Source: Cepaea nemoralis | Lineage: Eukaryota > Mollusca > Gastropoda > Stylommatophora > Helicidae | Reading direction: 5' to 3' | Assembly: GCA_014155875.1 (NCBI GenBank) | Contig: JACEFZ010027071.1 | Span: 134,001-198,000, forward strand | Length of the DNA: 64,000 nt | Part shown: positions 21,530-33,124 of the stretch, one piece after another | Layout: every line of letters starts with the position of its first letter | Numbering within the stretch: position 1 is the first letter of the stretch | The notes under the pieces: model-generated | Databases searched by the model: none | Seen by the model: the letters and a program-made list of their open reading frames with translations, nothing else | What the model was told of the DNA's origin: nothing | Translations under genes and position numbers: made by a program

Positions 21530-23130
21530 TGGATGCAAACTGAAAAGGACTTACAGAAATCTGTTAGCATTCGTACCCACTCCTCGCCAGGTTCTAAGGC
21601 CTCAAGCGAACACACCTGTTGAAGAATGTCTTCTGCTTGACCCATCCACGACTTTCCTCTTTTTAGCCTGCTGCTCTTTACCTTCTTAATTTCACTGTGC
21701 AGTGGATGTTGTGTGTTTGCGTTTGCTCTGAGGTAGGCACGTGCTCTGCAAATTTGTATTCTGTCCCCAATGGTTGGAAAATCAAGAAGATAGCGCATCG
21801 CCCAGTATCCTTTCCATCCTTTCTATTTGCTTACGGCTGATAGTCAGGATCAAAATGGCATACTCCAAAACAGAAAGGACCAGACCCTCGTACAGGAAAC
21901 ATAAATGGCGCTGCTCACAGTTTGCCGCCGCCATCACCCGCATCGCAGCCAAACCTCACTTGGCTTTTGTTATCACCCGGTCTATGCGTTCATGATAAGC
22001 AAGATGTCGATCAAAACGTATCACCTGGTAGTTCAATGCCTGCGTTCTTTACACCGTCTCTGAAACCAGATTTACAGTTGATGTTGGAGTGTTGACAATA
22101 TGGTTATTCAAAGAGAACAATGTCACTGCTGCATTCGTCGGGTTGACTGTTGCCCCAGATTCCAAACACCAAGGGTTTATGTGATTGAGTTCGGTTTGTA
22201 GTTCCACAACAACCTGATCTCTATTCTTACCCTGACGATGCATTAACACATCGTCGACATATGACAATGTCCTCCCCGGTCCAGTTGATCTACTCACCGG
22301 CAATTCTCACAGTGTAGGCGTTGAACAGCACCCGAAATATGGTGATCCCTGTGGCAGACCCGGATATATTGTTGTTGGCTCAGAGGTCCAACTGCCACAT
22401 CTAAAAACTACTTTCCGATGGAAGAGGGCTGCGGCGATCCAAGGAGAATTGGACTCATCTTGAGTTCAAGAAGCTGAAACATTAAAAAATTCAACGGTAC
22501 TCTGTTGAACGCATTCTCAAGATCAATCGCCGCAGCACATGTTTCAATGCCTGAGTGGAAACCTTCATAGACATCAATCATGGACAACAACTGTTGCTGT
22601 GGTCCGGGTTTATCTGTTTGGGCGATACCTTCCACGGCTAGGTGGGAAACAACCTTGCCCCTCTAGCTGGCTTGATATTTTTCTGGCAACTAACTTCTCC
22701 AGCAGCTTACCTATTATATTTTGCATGTTTATTACCCGATATCCCTGAATTTTTGTGTGGTCTTTTCTAGGCTTCGGCAAGAGAAACTCCTCCTTGATGC
22801 TCGCACTCCCTATGCTGTTGTTGTTCATATCTGCTAGTTCCTCTAGCTCGCTGTCGGTACGCATGCTGATGTCATCATACCTTATACCATTTGGCTCTAT
22901 TGCGCTGGGTTTTATTCGTCGAAGCACACCCCTGATCTCTTTCACTGTCGCTGTGTCTTAAACTGCAATGTTCTGAGTCTTACACCTACCTGAGGTAACC
23001 GAATTGGCAAATTTTCGGCCTCTCGTGTCTGTCTGGTTGTTCTGTTATAGATAGCGTTCGGATATGGCTTTCCTCTTATTCTCGTCAGATCTCTGCCAGA
23101 TAAGGTCAGCACTTTGGAAGTCAGGAACAT
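21530..23130 (-). mobile_element. LINE reverse transcriptase (YVDD type), degenerate
   Basis: Broken minus-strand frames give an ordered reverse transcriptase: KIQGYRVINMQNIIGKLLEK (22,610-22,945), CAAAIDLENAFNRVP with the first catalytic Asp (22,408-22,635), then LSYVDDVLMHRQG with the YVDD motif (22,049-22,303). A downstream frame (21,391-21,798) continues into the connection region. Multiple frameshifts make it dead. The YVDD motif and sequence separate it from the FADDQ LINEs on either side. Confidence 0.8.
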
Positions 23131-23269
23131 TCTTTAATCTTGACTACCCCATTCATACTTTTATGTAGTCGCCAGAACAACTTCAGTGACTTATCTGTAA
23201 AGAAAGGATGAGATAAGAAAGAAAGACACTGACTTTTATCTCTACGTAATTCATAAATTTTGCTGTATG

Positions 23270-23400
23270 GCAGTGATATTTTTCATTGTTTCTTCTTTTT
23301 TTTTTTAAATATTTAAAAAAGTATTGAAGAGTAATTTTCTTTCTTTTTTCCTTCTACATTCTTTCTTTCTTTCAACTGGCGAATGAGACAACACAGAGTT
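23270..23400. repeat. T-rich degenerate minisatellite, first block
   Basis: It contains TTTCTTTC runs and a GTATTGAAGAGTAATT motif that recurs as ATTGAAGAGTGATTG through 25,140-25,680 and 26,820-27,260. Confidence 0.55.
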
Positions 23401-23444
23401 TGTTTGAGAATACATTAGACAACACGCTGTCATGTCTATTTCTA

Positions 23445-25115
23445 CAGAATACATCAATCATCTCATCTCATCATGTTCCTCTTGTACCTTGCGGTCTCGA
23501 GGTGAAGTATTAAACAGCGGGAGAGTGCCCGGTTATAGGCTTCATGTATCGATATTCCCATGGACTCTGTTATTCCATGTATCCATCGTTTACGTGGTCG
23601 GCCTCTTCCTCTGCTTCCTTCTGGTCTGTACATCATTGCTTGTTGTAGTATACTGTTAGCTGGTAACCTACTTGCACGGCCAAATCATTTGACTTGCTGC
23701 CTTATAATGAAATCTAGTGCAGTTACAACCACCACTTTAGTCTTGATTTCTTCATTTCTGATCTTATCTCTTCTTGATACATTGAGTATTCTTCTCAGGA
23801 ATCTCATTTCTGTTGTTATGATTTTTCTTTTCTCTTTTTCTGTCATTGTCCAGGTTTGGCATTGGTAACATAGAGTTGGTAGGAAGATTGTGTTGTAAAG
23901 TGCTTTCTTAGTAGTTATTGATGCATGTTTGTTCTTTAGTATTGGTGCCATTTGTCCAATGAGTTGGTTTGCCTTATTGCATCTATTTTCGATCTCGTCT
24001 TCTGATTTGCCATTTGATGATATTATACTTCCTAGGTACTTGAAACTCTTTACTTGTTTCAAGGGATGTTCGTTTAGGTGAATTTGTTGCTTTTTCTTCT
24101 TAGTTATAGTCATTACCTCTGTTTTACTTGTGCTAATTTTCATGTTATGTTCCCTACACATTTCATTTAGATTATTCATGTGGTCTTGTAATTCAGCTTC
24201 TGATTTTGCTATTAATGATTGGTCGTCCGCAAACAGGATTTCTCTAATGGTTAGATTTGCAGATGGTTCTTCTGCTGTGTTCTCGTCATGCAGTGTTCTT
24301 GTGGTCTCTGTTTGGCTGGTTTCTTTACATATGTTGTCTATATATGTTATGAACAAGAGAGGGAACAGGACACAACTTTATCGTACTCCGAATCTTATAG
24401 TGAAGGGTTCTGAATGTCACTGTTGTTGTATAAGCTTCTACATAGCTTTGTTAGATGTGGACTCGCTCCATATTGTTTAAGGATCTCCCACAGCTTGCTT
24501 CTATCTACTCTATCAAATGCCTTTTCTTGGTCGACAAAGGCTAAATAGAGTGTTTCATTGAATTCGATTGATTTTTCTATAAGTTGTCTAAGAGCAAAAA
24601 TGGCATCTGTGCATCCTATGTTTTTCCTATATCCAAGTTGTTTCACTTAGCTAGGGTTCTATAGTAGTAGTTCGTAATCTTTTCTCAAGAATTTTGCAAA
24701 ATATTTTCCCAGTATGACTTAACAGTGAAATGCCTCTGTAGTGTGTGCAGTCTCTTTTGCTGCCTTTGTTTTTCCAAATTGGGATAATTATGGCGTTTCC
24801 CCCGTCTCGTGGTGTCTGTTGTTCTACACAAACATGGTTGAATAGTCTATGTAGCCATGCTGTTCCTACTTCTCTTGCTGCTTTAATTAGTTCATTTGGT
24901 ATTTCATCTTGCCATGGTGATTTGTTCAATGGGGCTAATCTGACGGCTTCTATAATTTCTTCTTTCAGTATATCTGGTTCTAGTTCTTCGGTGACATCTG
25001 TGTCGGTTTCTTGAATTCCTGTGACATCTGGTGGGATGTTGAGAAGTTGTTCGAAGTACTGTTTCCATCTTATTAGGATTTATTTTTGTTCACTTACTGG
25101 TTCTGTTAGTTATTT
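23445..25115 (-). mobile_element. LINE ORF2 (FADDQ type), long 5'-truncated copy
   Basis: Three consecutive minus-strand frames carry an almost complete reverse-transcriptase order. At 24,651-24,929: NKSPWQDEIPNELIKAA, IIIPIWKNKGSK and YRGISLLS. At 24,395-24,646: LGYRKNIGCTDAIFALRQLI and FVDQEKAFDRVD with the first catalytic Asp. At 23,685-24,356: EILFADDQSLIA, then SFKYLGSIISSNGKSEDEIE, LPTLCYQCQTWTM and RFLRRILNVSRRDK. The ORF end near 23,460-23,640 carries RGRPRK and is followed by a GATGA-type tail. Only a few frameshifts separate the frames, so it is a fairly young dead copy. The 5' end is lost near 25,115. Confidence 0.9.
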
Positions 25116-25139
25116 CAGTTGGGTCAAATACATCAGTTG

Positions 25140-25680
25140 GGTGAATACATCAATAATACTGGAAAACGTTGATATTTTTCTTTCCTTCTTTCTTCCTTTA
25201 TAATTTATAAAACATACCGGAGAATTATGGCCTTTGTTTGTTTGTTGTTTTTGTATTTATTTTCTTTCTTTCTATCATTCAAAAATGTGTTGAAGAGTGA
25301 TTGCATTTTTTTTCTTTCTAAGTTACAAAATGTATTGAACATTAATTGATTTTTCTTATTTGTGAGATATTTTGAAGACTTATGGCCATTCTTTCTTTCT
25401 TTCGGATTTATAAAAACATTGGAAAATTAAAGCTCGTTTGTTTTTCTTTCATTTGTTCTTTCTCTCTTTTCTATTTTGTTTATTCTACCTTTCTTTCTAA
25501 CTTCTAAAAATGTTATGAAGAGAGACGGTTCTTCTTTCTGATTGTTAACGCGTATTAGAGAATTGTGGCCTTTGTGTGTTTCCTTTTTTTTTTCTTTACC
25601 TTTTTTCCTGAACTCGACAAATGTATTGAAGAGTGATTGTTCTTCTTTCTAATATCTGCAACACACATTGTATTCATTAC
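25140..25680. repeat. T-rich degenerate minisatellite, second block
   Basis: Units of roughly 55-70 bases alternate a TTTCTTTCT tract with an ATTGAAGAGTGATTG-like motif and a GGAGAATTRTGGCCTTT motif. Units vary too much in length to give one period by eye. Confidence 0.55.
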
Positions 25681-25767
25681 AGAGTATGCTTAGGAAGGTG
25701 GAGAAAGGAATATTTCGTGTGAAATGGCTCACTTCGCTTCAGAGGTTACAGATTGTGAGATTTGTAT

Positions 25768-25793
25768 GGACACCCCCCCCCCCCCCCCCCCCC
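25768..25793 (+). repeat. Poly(C) tract
   Basis: An uninterrupted run of about 24 C. It creates a proline-run open frame that should not be read as coding. Long runs of this kind are prone to length errors. Confidence 0.9.
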
Positions 25794-26009
25794 GGGCCGT
25801 GCGGAGGGAATGAACAGGATTATAGGCTGGCAGGGAATGCATCTCTTGGTGGTAGATTACCTACGGACAAGGGAGAGGTGGTCGTGCGTCTTTGGGACCA
25901 GGTCAGGTGGAGAAGGTGGGGGAAATGATGGAGACCCGAATGTGGAAAAATGCGATTGCGGGGGTTCGGTGGGGATTCTTTGAGAATCTAGGGGGCTGCG
26001 TGGTGTCGA

Positions 26010-26270
26010 GGTATGGTTATCAGTTATCAGTTATCAGTTGGGGTATCTTCGTTGCACTCCGGACATGTCCATAGGTGCTCAGATCCTCCCCCCAGCATAA
26101 GCATCAGCGTCCGGTGGCTAATAGTGCCAGTTCTGTGTTGGTTGACGAGGCGCTTTGTTTTCCCGATGTACTTCTCGCGTCTGGCTGTGCCGATTCTTAC
26201 TCCCAGGTCTTTCATCCTGGAAAGCGATGTGGAATCACTGGCGTCAAAATCCTCTGTTCTCGCCATATCT
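26010..26270 (-). mobile_element. LINE RNase H-type 3' end
   Basis: The minus frame reads STSLSRMKDLGVRIGTARRE, then LVNQHRTGTISHRT and LWTCPECNEDTPTDN, a cysteine-containing C-terminus. The tail is a short GATAACT-type iteration. It matches the plus-strand copy at 20,710-21,172 and breaks at a SINE on its upstream side. Confidence 0.8.
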
Positions 26271-26271
26271 T

Positions 26272-26535
26272 TAAGGTATGGTGTCCGCCTCGAGTGCTGG
26301 AGGTCCCGGGTTCAGGCCCCGGTGAGGACCAGGATTTATTTAAAAAATCCACCGGGACTTCCAGTAATTTCCCCTGGTCTCTGGGTAGTGAGATCGGAAG
26401 CCCGTGTGTATTGTTGCGCACGTAAAAAATCCCTTGGCAGTTGGAAATCGAAAAAGAATAGCCTAACGGCGCTGCCCGGGCAAAATTTCGAGTTAAAAAT
26501 CTACCCAAAGTATTTCAGGATCCTCGTCGGTGCTA
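26272..26535 (+). mobile_element. tRNA-derived SINE, third family (S3)
   Basis: The head TATGGTGTCCGCCTCGAGTG and CCGGGTTCAGGCCCCGG match the A-box and B-box of a tRNA-like promoter at normal spacing. The body (CCACCGGGACTTCC, TCTCTGGGTAGTGAGATCGG) is unlike S1. I see no second copy in the window. Confidence 0.65.
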
Positions 26536-26815
26536 CGGAGTTCGTGCACTGAGCTGAGTTTCTCCAGACTCAGGTTTGAGTTAGGAGGAGAACGGAGCAC
26601 TTATGGGTTGCACCCGTGTGCCATGATGTTGATCCATAAACTAAACTAAAACTAAACTCTTTGAGAATCTCAAAACTTGAGAAGGAAGACCAGAACTTTA
26701 AATCATATAGCGGTGGGAGCGATTAGCAGTATGACTTGTTGCTGGCTGTTGAACGAGGGGACGGAGCGCGTATGGGAATGTCCTGTGTGCAGTAATGTTG
26801 GTCCTTAGCTCAACT
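26536..26815 (+). mobile_element. Two adjacent LINE 3'-end scraps
   Basis: Both contain the family end with ACGGAGCRCKTATGGG and a TGTTGRTCC string, first near 26,585-26,660 with a CTAAA-type tail, then near 26,690-26,815 with a CTCAA-type tail. They resemble the ends at 660-735 and 31,258-31,330. Confidence 0.6.
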
Positions 26816-26819
26816 CAAC

Positions 26820-27265
26820 ATATCTAAGTGTAGTGAAGAATTATTTTTCTTTCGTTCTAAGAAATATTGAAGAGTGATTGTTGTTATTTTGCTTTCTTTC
26901 TCTTCTTTCCTCTAATGTAAAAGCATATTGGAGAATTTTGGCCTTTTTATTTTTGTTCACTTAATTGTATCTTTTATTTTAACGTCCAAAAATGTGATGA
27001 AGAATGATTTGCCTTCTTTCTTTTTATTATCCAAAAGGTTTTGAAAGGTGATTGTTTCTTTCTCTTTTTTGAATTGTAGATTGATAATCTATCTTTCTTT
27101 TCTTCCTTTATTTCATTTTAATGTCCAAAGAGGTAATGAAGAGTGACTATCTATCTGTCTTTATAATATTCAAAGGTATTGTATTGAAGAATGATTTTGT
27201 TTTGTTTTCTCTTTCTAATATCTAACGCTACTGAAGAATTATTATACTTCTTTCTTTCTATCTTA
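26820..27265. repeat. T-rich degenerate minisatellite, third block
   Basis: Further units of the TTTCTTTC / TTGAAGAGTGATTG repeat seen at 23,270 and 25,140. LINE and SINE debris separates the blocks, so an older array was probably split by insertions. Confidence 0.55.
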
Positions 27266-27399
27266 GCTGTGAAGTTTCAGGAATATTTATAAAGGGAAAA
27301 GTGCGCGCTCCCCCCCATGTTTTTAAGGTACTGACCAGGGAAAGACAGCTGGTCAAATGCAGCCACTTTTGATTATGATGTGGCAGCACTCGATCTCGA

Positions 27400-27760
27400 G
27401 GACGCGTACACAGTGGTGTGCAGTGGGTGCGACGGCCCCCGGGCATCCAGCCGGGAGGGGGGCATCCAATTAGAGAGAGGGGGCAGCACCTCCTCGAAAG
27501 AACAATTTAGGGGCATCCAATCAAGGGGTTGGCCCAAGGCATCAAAGAACCTCTGCACGCCACTGCGCGTACAAGTCAGATATGATATTTTGATGTACAC
27601 TCTTATCAAGAAGAGAGTCTGTCCTTGGTTGGTGAACGGGATTGCTGCCGTCTTGTATTCTCGTAGAGTGGTTCTCCGGCTGGGTACATGGCTCTCTGTG
27701 TATACGTATATCAATATGAGCAAGACTGCAAGCACCAGGGGCTGGAAGGATACTAGCATT
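27400..27760 (-). mobile_element. Unclassified repeat and LINE scrap
   Basis: GGGCATCCA recurs three times at 27,440-27,530. A segment at 27,590-27,680 is the complement of 33,785-33,880 (GAATACAA, GTTCACCAACCAAGGACAG). No coding assignment can be defended. Confidence 0.4.
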
Positions 27761-27764
27761 TGCA

Positions 27765-27930
27765 GAGGAAGAGGCCGACCACGTAAACGATAGACGCAGG
27801 GAATAACAGAGTCCATGGGAACATCGATACATGAAGCCCATAAGCGGGCACTCTCCCGCTGTTTATACTTCACCTCGACACGGCAAGGTACAAGAGGAAC
27901 ATAATGAGATGAGATGAGATGACATGAGTT
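27765..27930 (+). mobile_element. LINE ORF2 3' end, FADDQ type
   Basis: GCAGAGGAAGAGGCCGACCA through CACTCTCCCGCTGTTTATAC to CAAGAGGAACATAATG matches in reverse complement the 3' end of the LINE at 23,445-25,115. Both copies end in iterated GATGA. Confidence 0.8.
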
Positions 27931-28019
27931 CTCGCATACGGACAGGGGATGGACAGAAGAAATCAAATAGCTCAGGAACTGCAGGCGACACTGGACAAAG
28001 TGCTGTACGGAGATGAATG

Positions 28020-28400
28020 CTGACACTAAGTGTCTTGTGCTCTCTGGACAATAAGATTGTTAATGCTGGCCTCCCAATAAATGGTAGAAATGTGAATAGA
28101 GAAAGCAGACTGAAGTACCTGGGAATAATTTTTGATAGAAGCCTGTCCTTAAGGAATCATGTTGAAGTTGTAACAACATGTCAGAAGGGGCTCAGTGCCC
28201 GGAAGAGTATGGCAGCTGGGGACATGGGGCAGAAAATACTATTCACACTTTTTCAGCACTTGATCTTGTCATTGGTAGAGTATGGAATGGGAATGCTCAC
28301 TTCTCAAAGAGTCAGCTAGTGAAACTAGAGCACATACAGAATGAAGCCGTGAGGATGATTCTCGGATGTACAATAGTGTGTATGAGATATTAGGGATGTT
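28020..28400 (+). mobile_element. LINE reverse-transcriptase C-terminal fragment
   Basis: Two overlapping frames encode RLKYLGIIFDRSLSLRNHVE, then VKLEHIQNEAVRMILG. These are typical of the region after the catalytic core in Jockey/I-type LINEs. One frameshift separates them near 28,300. Both ends are lost. Confidence 0.75.
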
Positions 28401-28409
28401 CATTTGAAA

Positions 28410-28955
28410 CCCGTTCCAACGGCTTTATTACAAAAGCATGAAAGAAACATTAACAGGTGTGGTAGAATTTAACAAAGCATTCATTTTGAATGAATTATGC
28501 ACCATGGGTTGGTCAGAAGAAGGTCCTGTAGGCATTCAGGCAAGCATCCCATTGCTTAGGTAGGCGGTGAATGCCGTCCACAAAAAAGGATTGTGGTTGC
28601 TCACTGAACCAAGTGTTTACCGCGTTCATTACGTCTGCATCTGCGTGAAATCATTGCCCCTTGAGAGCTTTTTTTAGAGGTCTGAACAAATGAAAATCAC
28701 ATGGTGACAAATCAGGACTATTGGCAGGATATTGCAGAATTTACTACTTCTTCCTTGCTAATGCTTCCTGCACAATCTTTGCGACATGCGGACGGGCATT
28801 ATCGTGCAACAAAATCATACAGCGAGAAAGCATGCCGGGTCGTTTATTCTTGATTGGTTTTTTGCAGCTTGTCGAGTGTTTGCAAGTAGTGGGTAGAGTT
28901 GATGTTGACAGCAGGTTCTTTAAAGTCGGCCAACAATAGCCCTTCAAGGTCAAAA
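28410..28955 (-). pseudogene. mariner transposase C-terminal half, degenerate
   Basis: The minus frame 28,953-28,744 contains ILLHDNARPHVAK with a catalytic Asp. After a frame break, ILQYPANSPDLSPCDFHLFR follows with the third catalytic Asp at mariner-like spacing. Later residues include EQPQSFFVDGI. Only the C-terminal half is present. It differs from the relic at 9,645-10,440. Confidence 0.85.
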
Positions 28956-29577
28956 CATGCGCTAAGCATAACCTAACTAAGTTCTACTTAACATAAAAAC
29001 AAGTTAAAAGACAATTATTATAAACAACCAAAAAAACAACAAAAGTTACAACGGTAGAAATTTAAATACAATTATAATAAACAAACAGAAGTTAAAATAC
29101 AATTATTATAGACATAAATTAAAATACAATTATTATTTTTTTTTAAATACAGTAACTGAGTTAAAACACAATAATTACAAATAAAAACAACACATGCGAA
29201 AGCTAATTACAGCCAAACTAAACATTGACATTTCACAAATCAATTATGAACTTGGTGTACATGTTGACTTTTGTAGCAATTGGAAATAAACATGAATAAC
29301 AATAATTATAATTAACATCATCATCAGGTGTTCATTACATTTCCCTAGCTTCCCTTCAACAATTTGTATTCTCAGAGGTCACCTTCAAATTAGACTATAT
29401 CTTCACCAGTTCTCCGACATTCTCTTCTACTGATTTCTCTTTAGTCTTTTCACTTTAGTCACGAGTTTCTGTCCAATTTATTTTTATTTTGTTTTGCTTC
29501 TTGGATCTCTAAATACAGGCCAACTTCCTTATTTAAACTTTTATATAATACTGACTCCTCAATCCTATTTCCAAAAA
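28956..29577. other. A/T-rich, nothing recognised
   Basis: ACAATTATTATA and TTAAAATACAATTA motifs repeat loosely between 28,990 and 29,180. No gene is seen. Confidence 0.4.
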
Positions 29578-29579
29578 AA

Positions 29580-29818
29580 GTTTAATGCATATCCTCTACA
29601 GGACTTCGCAGTCAACCCCAGCATATTTTGTTGTTGTTCTTGATCTCTTGGCAAGTTTACATTCAGTTGTTTGCCATTGCTTTCTGAACGGCCGGCACCC
29701 ATACCATTTCATAAAAAACAACACAAGGTGGTCTACTGCCAAATCGCCTGAAGCTGTGTTTTGAATGCGGTATGATTAATTGCGTCCATAACCCTTCACT
29801 ACAGAGCTGGCTATTTCC
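29580..29818 (-). mobile_element. tRNA-derived SINE, family S1
   Basis: Plus strand GCATATCCTCTACAGGACTT, then CAACCCCAGCAT, the complemented core TTTGCCATTGCTTTCTGAAC and a head ending AGAGCTGGC. The copy is nearly full length. Confidence 0.8.
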
Positions 29819-30084
29819 AAAAAACAACAATAAATAATAAACCTAAAGTGTCCATCTTGACGACCAGAATTTCATGGAAACATTGCATGTATTAATAATT
29901 GCTTTCATTGCATTGTGGCTTACTGTGGCCTGAATTCTTCTATAAACATATAATGCAGTAGTTACTGCAGTTGCTGGGGTGCTATGGAGATAATGCCATG
30001 AGTGTTCATCATCCGCTAAGAGAGGGAAAGACTGGTCACATATTTCTCCGTGCACTCAGGCCTACAACATGTGATTATCACAGA

Positions 30085-30335
30085 CCCAATAGCACGTAGA
30101 CAGTCACAATTTCTGGACACGTTATGAGAAGCAATAAATTTGAGAACTTGGTGACAACTGGCAAGATTGAGAGGAAAAGAACAAGGTAAAGGCAGAGAAG
30201 TAAATACCTGTATGGGTTGGCCAAGTGGTATGGTCGAGACAAGAACACAGAGCTGTTCCACGACTCGGGTGATCGTGTGAAATAGGACCGCCCATGTTTA
30301 TCGACATGGCACATGATGATGATGAATAGCATGTT
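30085..30335 (+). mobile_element. LINE ORF2 C-terminus and 3' end (RTE-like)
   Basis: The frame reads SGHVMRSNKFENLVTTGKIE, then a GKGRQRSKYL-like stretch, and ends after a WPM-like segment in an iterated GATGATGAAT tail. It is 5'-truncated and lies downstream of the PIGU stop codon in opposite orientation. Confidence 0.7.
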
Positions 30336-30549
30336 TCTGCTTTAGGACTTTTAAAATAAAACATATAAAGCAGCCATCACCGAGATTTTGTAATCAAAAT
30401 CATCAGAATTTAACTGAAACGCTGAATGTATTAATATTTAATTTCATTACATTGCGACTCAAAAAGCCAGAATTCTCCTAAACATATACCAGTATAATGG
30501 AAATTATCGTGGAATTTTTGTAATTAGTAATGAACTAAAGCTGACATTT

Positions 30550-30663
30550 TCATTCCAACACAATCTGGGCTTTTGAACCATCTGCATTTTTGTGTTCAGT
30601 TCCGTGGTAAAGGTCATATTCTCGTCTCAGATACGCAAACAACAAGTCTGTGATTAGAAAAAT
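30550..30663 (-). CDS. PIGU: PIGU last coding exon
   Basis: GPI transamidase subunit U, C-terminal exon. After a CAG acceptor (30,664-30,666), 37 codons and a TGA encode IFLITDLLFAYLRREYDL through KAQIVLE. LLFAYLRREYDL is the conserved final segment of PIG-U, in the ER membrane complex that attaches GPI anchors to proteins. It enters in phase 0 and joins the preceding exon, which ends ...STAQ, at the position equivalent to GQ|ILLISD in vertebrates. It is too short to stand out as an open frame. No polyadenylation signal was assigned. Confidence 0.85.
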   Translation of the reverse strand: MFLITDLLFAYLRREYDLYHGTEHKNADGSKAQIVLE

Positions 30664-31254
30664 CTGTAAAATAAAAACCATGAATTAGGGGAAAATGATA
30701 TAACAAAATAAGAAACACATATGTGTTTAGGAAACAAGCACATATAGATAGCAAATGTGTGATAGCTAAGCTTATCAATGAGGTCAATGTGACAAAACTG
30801 TTAGTGAATCTGAAAGTGTGAGGTGTACAAAATTTACTGACAATCAAAAAAGCTCTGGCCAGAGACAAAGAACCAGATGGATATACTCTATTCAGGATAT
30901 CTTGAAGAATGCAAACTTACAGTCCAGGCAACATATTTGGCTCAGGGTCAAAAACTTCATTCGCCAAACTTACCAATGGAGCTAATATAGTAATATGGAC
31001 CAAAGTCGTCAGTCAAATGGGGATAGATAAAAGACAGAAGGATCTTCTATGTGTAACTATGTTTTTGTCACCTGTATGTGTGCGTGAGCATGCACATGTG
31101 TGCGCGTGCACGTGCTTTGCGTACGCAGATGTGCATGCATATGTGTGACCAATTTTGACATTTCACCTTTGACTTCTGCAAATAGAAGTTATTGAATACC
31201 ATTTCTGAGTAATGTAGACAGACATACAATTAGATAGGCAGGTGGGTTCCAGAT

Positions 31255-31645
31255 GTTTGATTGATTGATTGATCTAGGAACCGACATCACAGCATTTGAG
31301 GTATTCCCATAGGCACTCCGTCTACATCCTCAGTAGCCAGCGAAGAGTTCCAACACCAATAGTACCAGTACCAATCTGATTATATGTCCGTCTCGCCTTT
31401 CCTCTGAGCGTCGAGCGTCGGCCAGATCCCCTCGTCAGTCCTTGCTGCCTCATTCTTGCCAGACCATGATGAGCCATTTGCTCGTCCAAGGTGTTCGCGT
31501 GCTCCCACAAGGCCGCAACCACGTCTGCCTTGTTATGCATCAATACTCCACCAAGTTTTGCATAGCCAGCCAATCTGTCCGCCTGTTCATTCCCCAGCAC
31601 ACCGGCATGCCCCGGAGAAAAGATGCAGGCGATGCTTTCCACCCG
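31255..31645 (-). mobile_element. LINE RNase H C-terminal domain and 3' end
   Basis: The 106-codon minus frame contains CIFSPGHAGVLGNEQADRLA, then MHNKADVVAALWEHA, MAHHGLARMRQQG and TYNQIGTGTIGVGTLRWLL. This is the best preserved copy of the family at 480-738. The tail is GATT iterated four times at 31,256-31,271. Confidence 0.85.
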
Positions 31646-32159
31646 TGACCTCCAAAGCGAAGCAAGCCACTCTGCAAAAAAGCATGCCTGTCCTCACCTT
31701 CCTCAGCAACAATCACGATATGTGTATCGTATTCTCGATCCAGCGGAAGGCTGCAGTGACCGCCTCCACTCTTAAGCTAGATGTTCCAAATGTTGCTGTT
31801 ATGTAGCCAGTGGCGCAGAGTTGGGGTGAGCGCCCAACCTTGCATAAATACCCCAATGGCTCGTGCATTCATCACCTCTGCAGGAAAAGTCCAACTCCTG
31901 GCCATCACGCGGCGGAACTGTTTTAACTAACAGGAGAAGGGGCGGCGGTGAGTCTCTGGCGCTGAAAAATAACCAGAACGCTCTAGATGTGTATGCATGC
32001 CTACACATCTAAACTTGAGTAAGACCACAGTCTGCTCTAGTAAAGGAAAGGTGCTGAAGACAGAAGTAACCAGCCAGGAGCCACACCACAGAAATCAGAA
32101 TACGACGCAATTACACCATGAAATGTGTTGATTACTGCAAAACGTTATGGTACTCGTTT

Positions 32160-32245
32160 TGGTACTCGGTACAGTTAAATTCATACAAGAGACAATATTG
32201 CAGTTATAGATATGTTTCAAACGAATAAAAGAATAAGAAGAAGAT
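32160..32245 (+). mobile_element. LINE 3'-end scrap
   Basis: It contains AGTTAAATTCATACAAGAGA and a TATGTTTCAAACGAA segment with an AAGAAGAAG tail, matching the end of the fragment at 8,935-9,200. Confidence 0.65.
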
Positions 32246-32394
32246 AGGCGGGTAGGTAAACAGATAGATAAGCTATTAGCCATTCCGATATGTGTGGACA
32301 GTCAAGGTGTGCTATCTTGCACAATCTTTTATGTTTCTATTCTCGTTTCTATTACGTCATATGGCTACGCCCTCCAGATATTTATCTCTTTGCT

Positions 32395-32610
32395 TTCCCT
32401 TTGCTCTTTTCCTTCTTCTTTCATTGACTTGAAATTTGTCTATGTCTGCAATGTTGCCTCTTGTATAAACTTTAATGTCAGTTTTAATTCAGTCAGTGGT
32501 CCATTGAGTTTATCCTCCACTGTCGTTTCTCTAGGCCAGAAGGTTTGCCTAGGTATGTCATACTTTGAGCAGTCTTGGAGTATGTGATCTGCACTCTATT
32601 CCCATAAATT
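32395..32610 (-). mobile_element. LINE C-terminal fragment, same family
   Basis: The complement of the 3' end just described, extended upstream through CTAGGCCAGAAGGTTTGCCT and the region encoding the cysteine cluster. It forms an inverted pair with the scrap at 32,160-32,245. Confidence 0.65.
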
Positions 32611-32619
32611 CTGCCTGCT

Positions 32620-32935
32620 GTCATTAAGTTTTCAAGTTTATTCCTCCTCATGATGTACCCAAAAATCTTGACTGTCTATGATGTCTAATTTCTTTAATAA
32701 ATTTACAGTTTTAATTTCATTTTGAAGGACTCATTCATTTTTTTCCTGTCCATCTATGGTATTCTAGGCGTCTTCCTCGGAAGTCACACTTCCGCTGCCA
32801 ATAGATGTTTCCCAACTTGTCTGTGCCGTTTCACATGCATATAACAGTATCAGTTCTACACAGCACTTTTACATACACATTCTTTTTCCCCACTGCCACT
32901 GACAGCGTTTTATTGGTAAGATCATCGCTCGGCAA
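32620..32935 (-). mobile_element. LINE ORF2 C-terminal fragment (RTE-like)
   Basis: TCATTTTGAAGGACTCATTC, a CCATCTATGGTATTCTAGG segment and CATATAACAGTATCAG are diverged complements of the WFLRKMQRIPW / EPVLLYGCE region seen intact at 3,798-4,259. Confidence 0.65.
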
Positions 32936-33124
32936 CTCACAGAATGGTGGTCTAGGTGGTTTAAAACAAGTAAGTGTATATCGGCTTCGCATTGTTGGAA
33001 ATCGCTTTGAATGGCTAAGGAATGCCCATGTGTTGTCCCTGCTTACTGGATGGGCCAGACGGAATTTAAATCTAGGGATAAATGGACATTGGTGATATCA
33101 CCACAAAGAGACTGTGAACTGTCA

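Noticed and set aside
25668..25983. Proline-run open frames
   Set aside because: They depend on a poly(C) tract of uncertain length.
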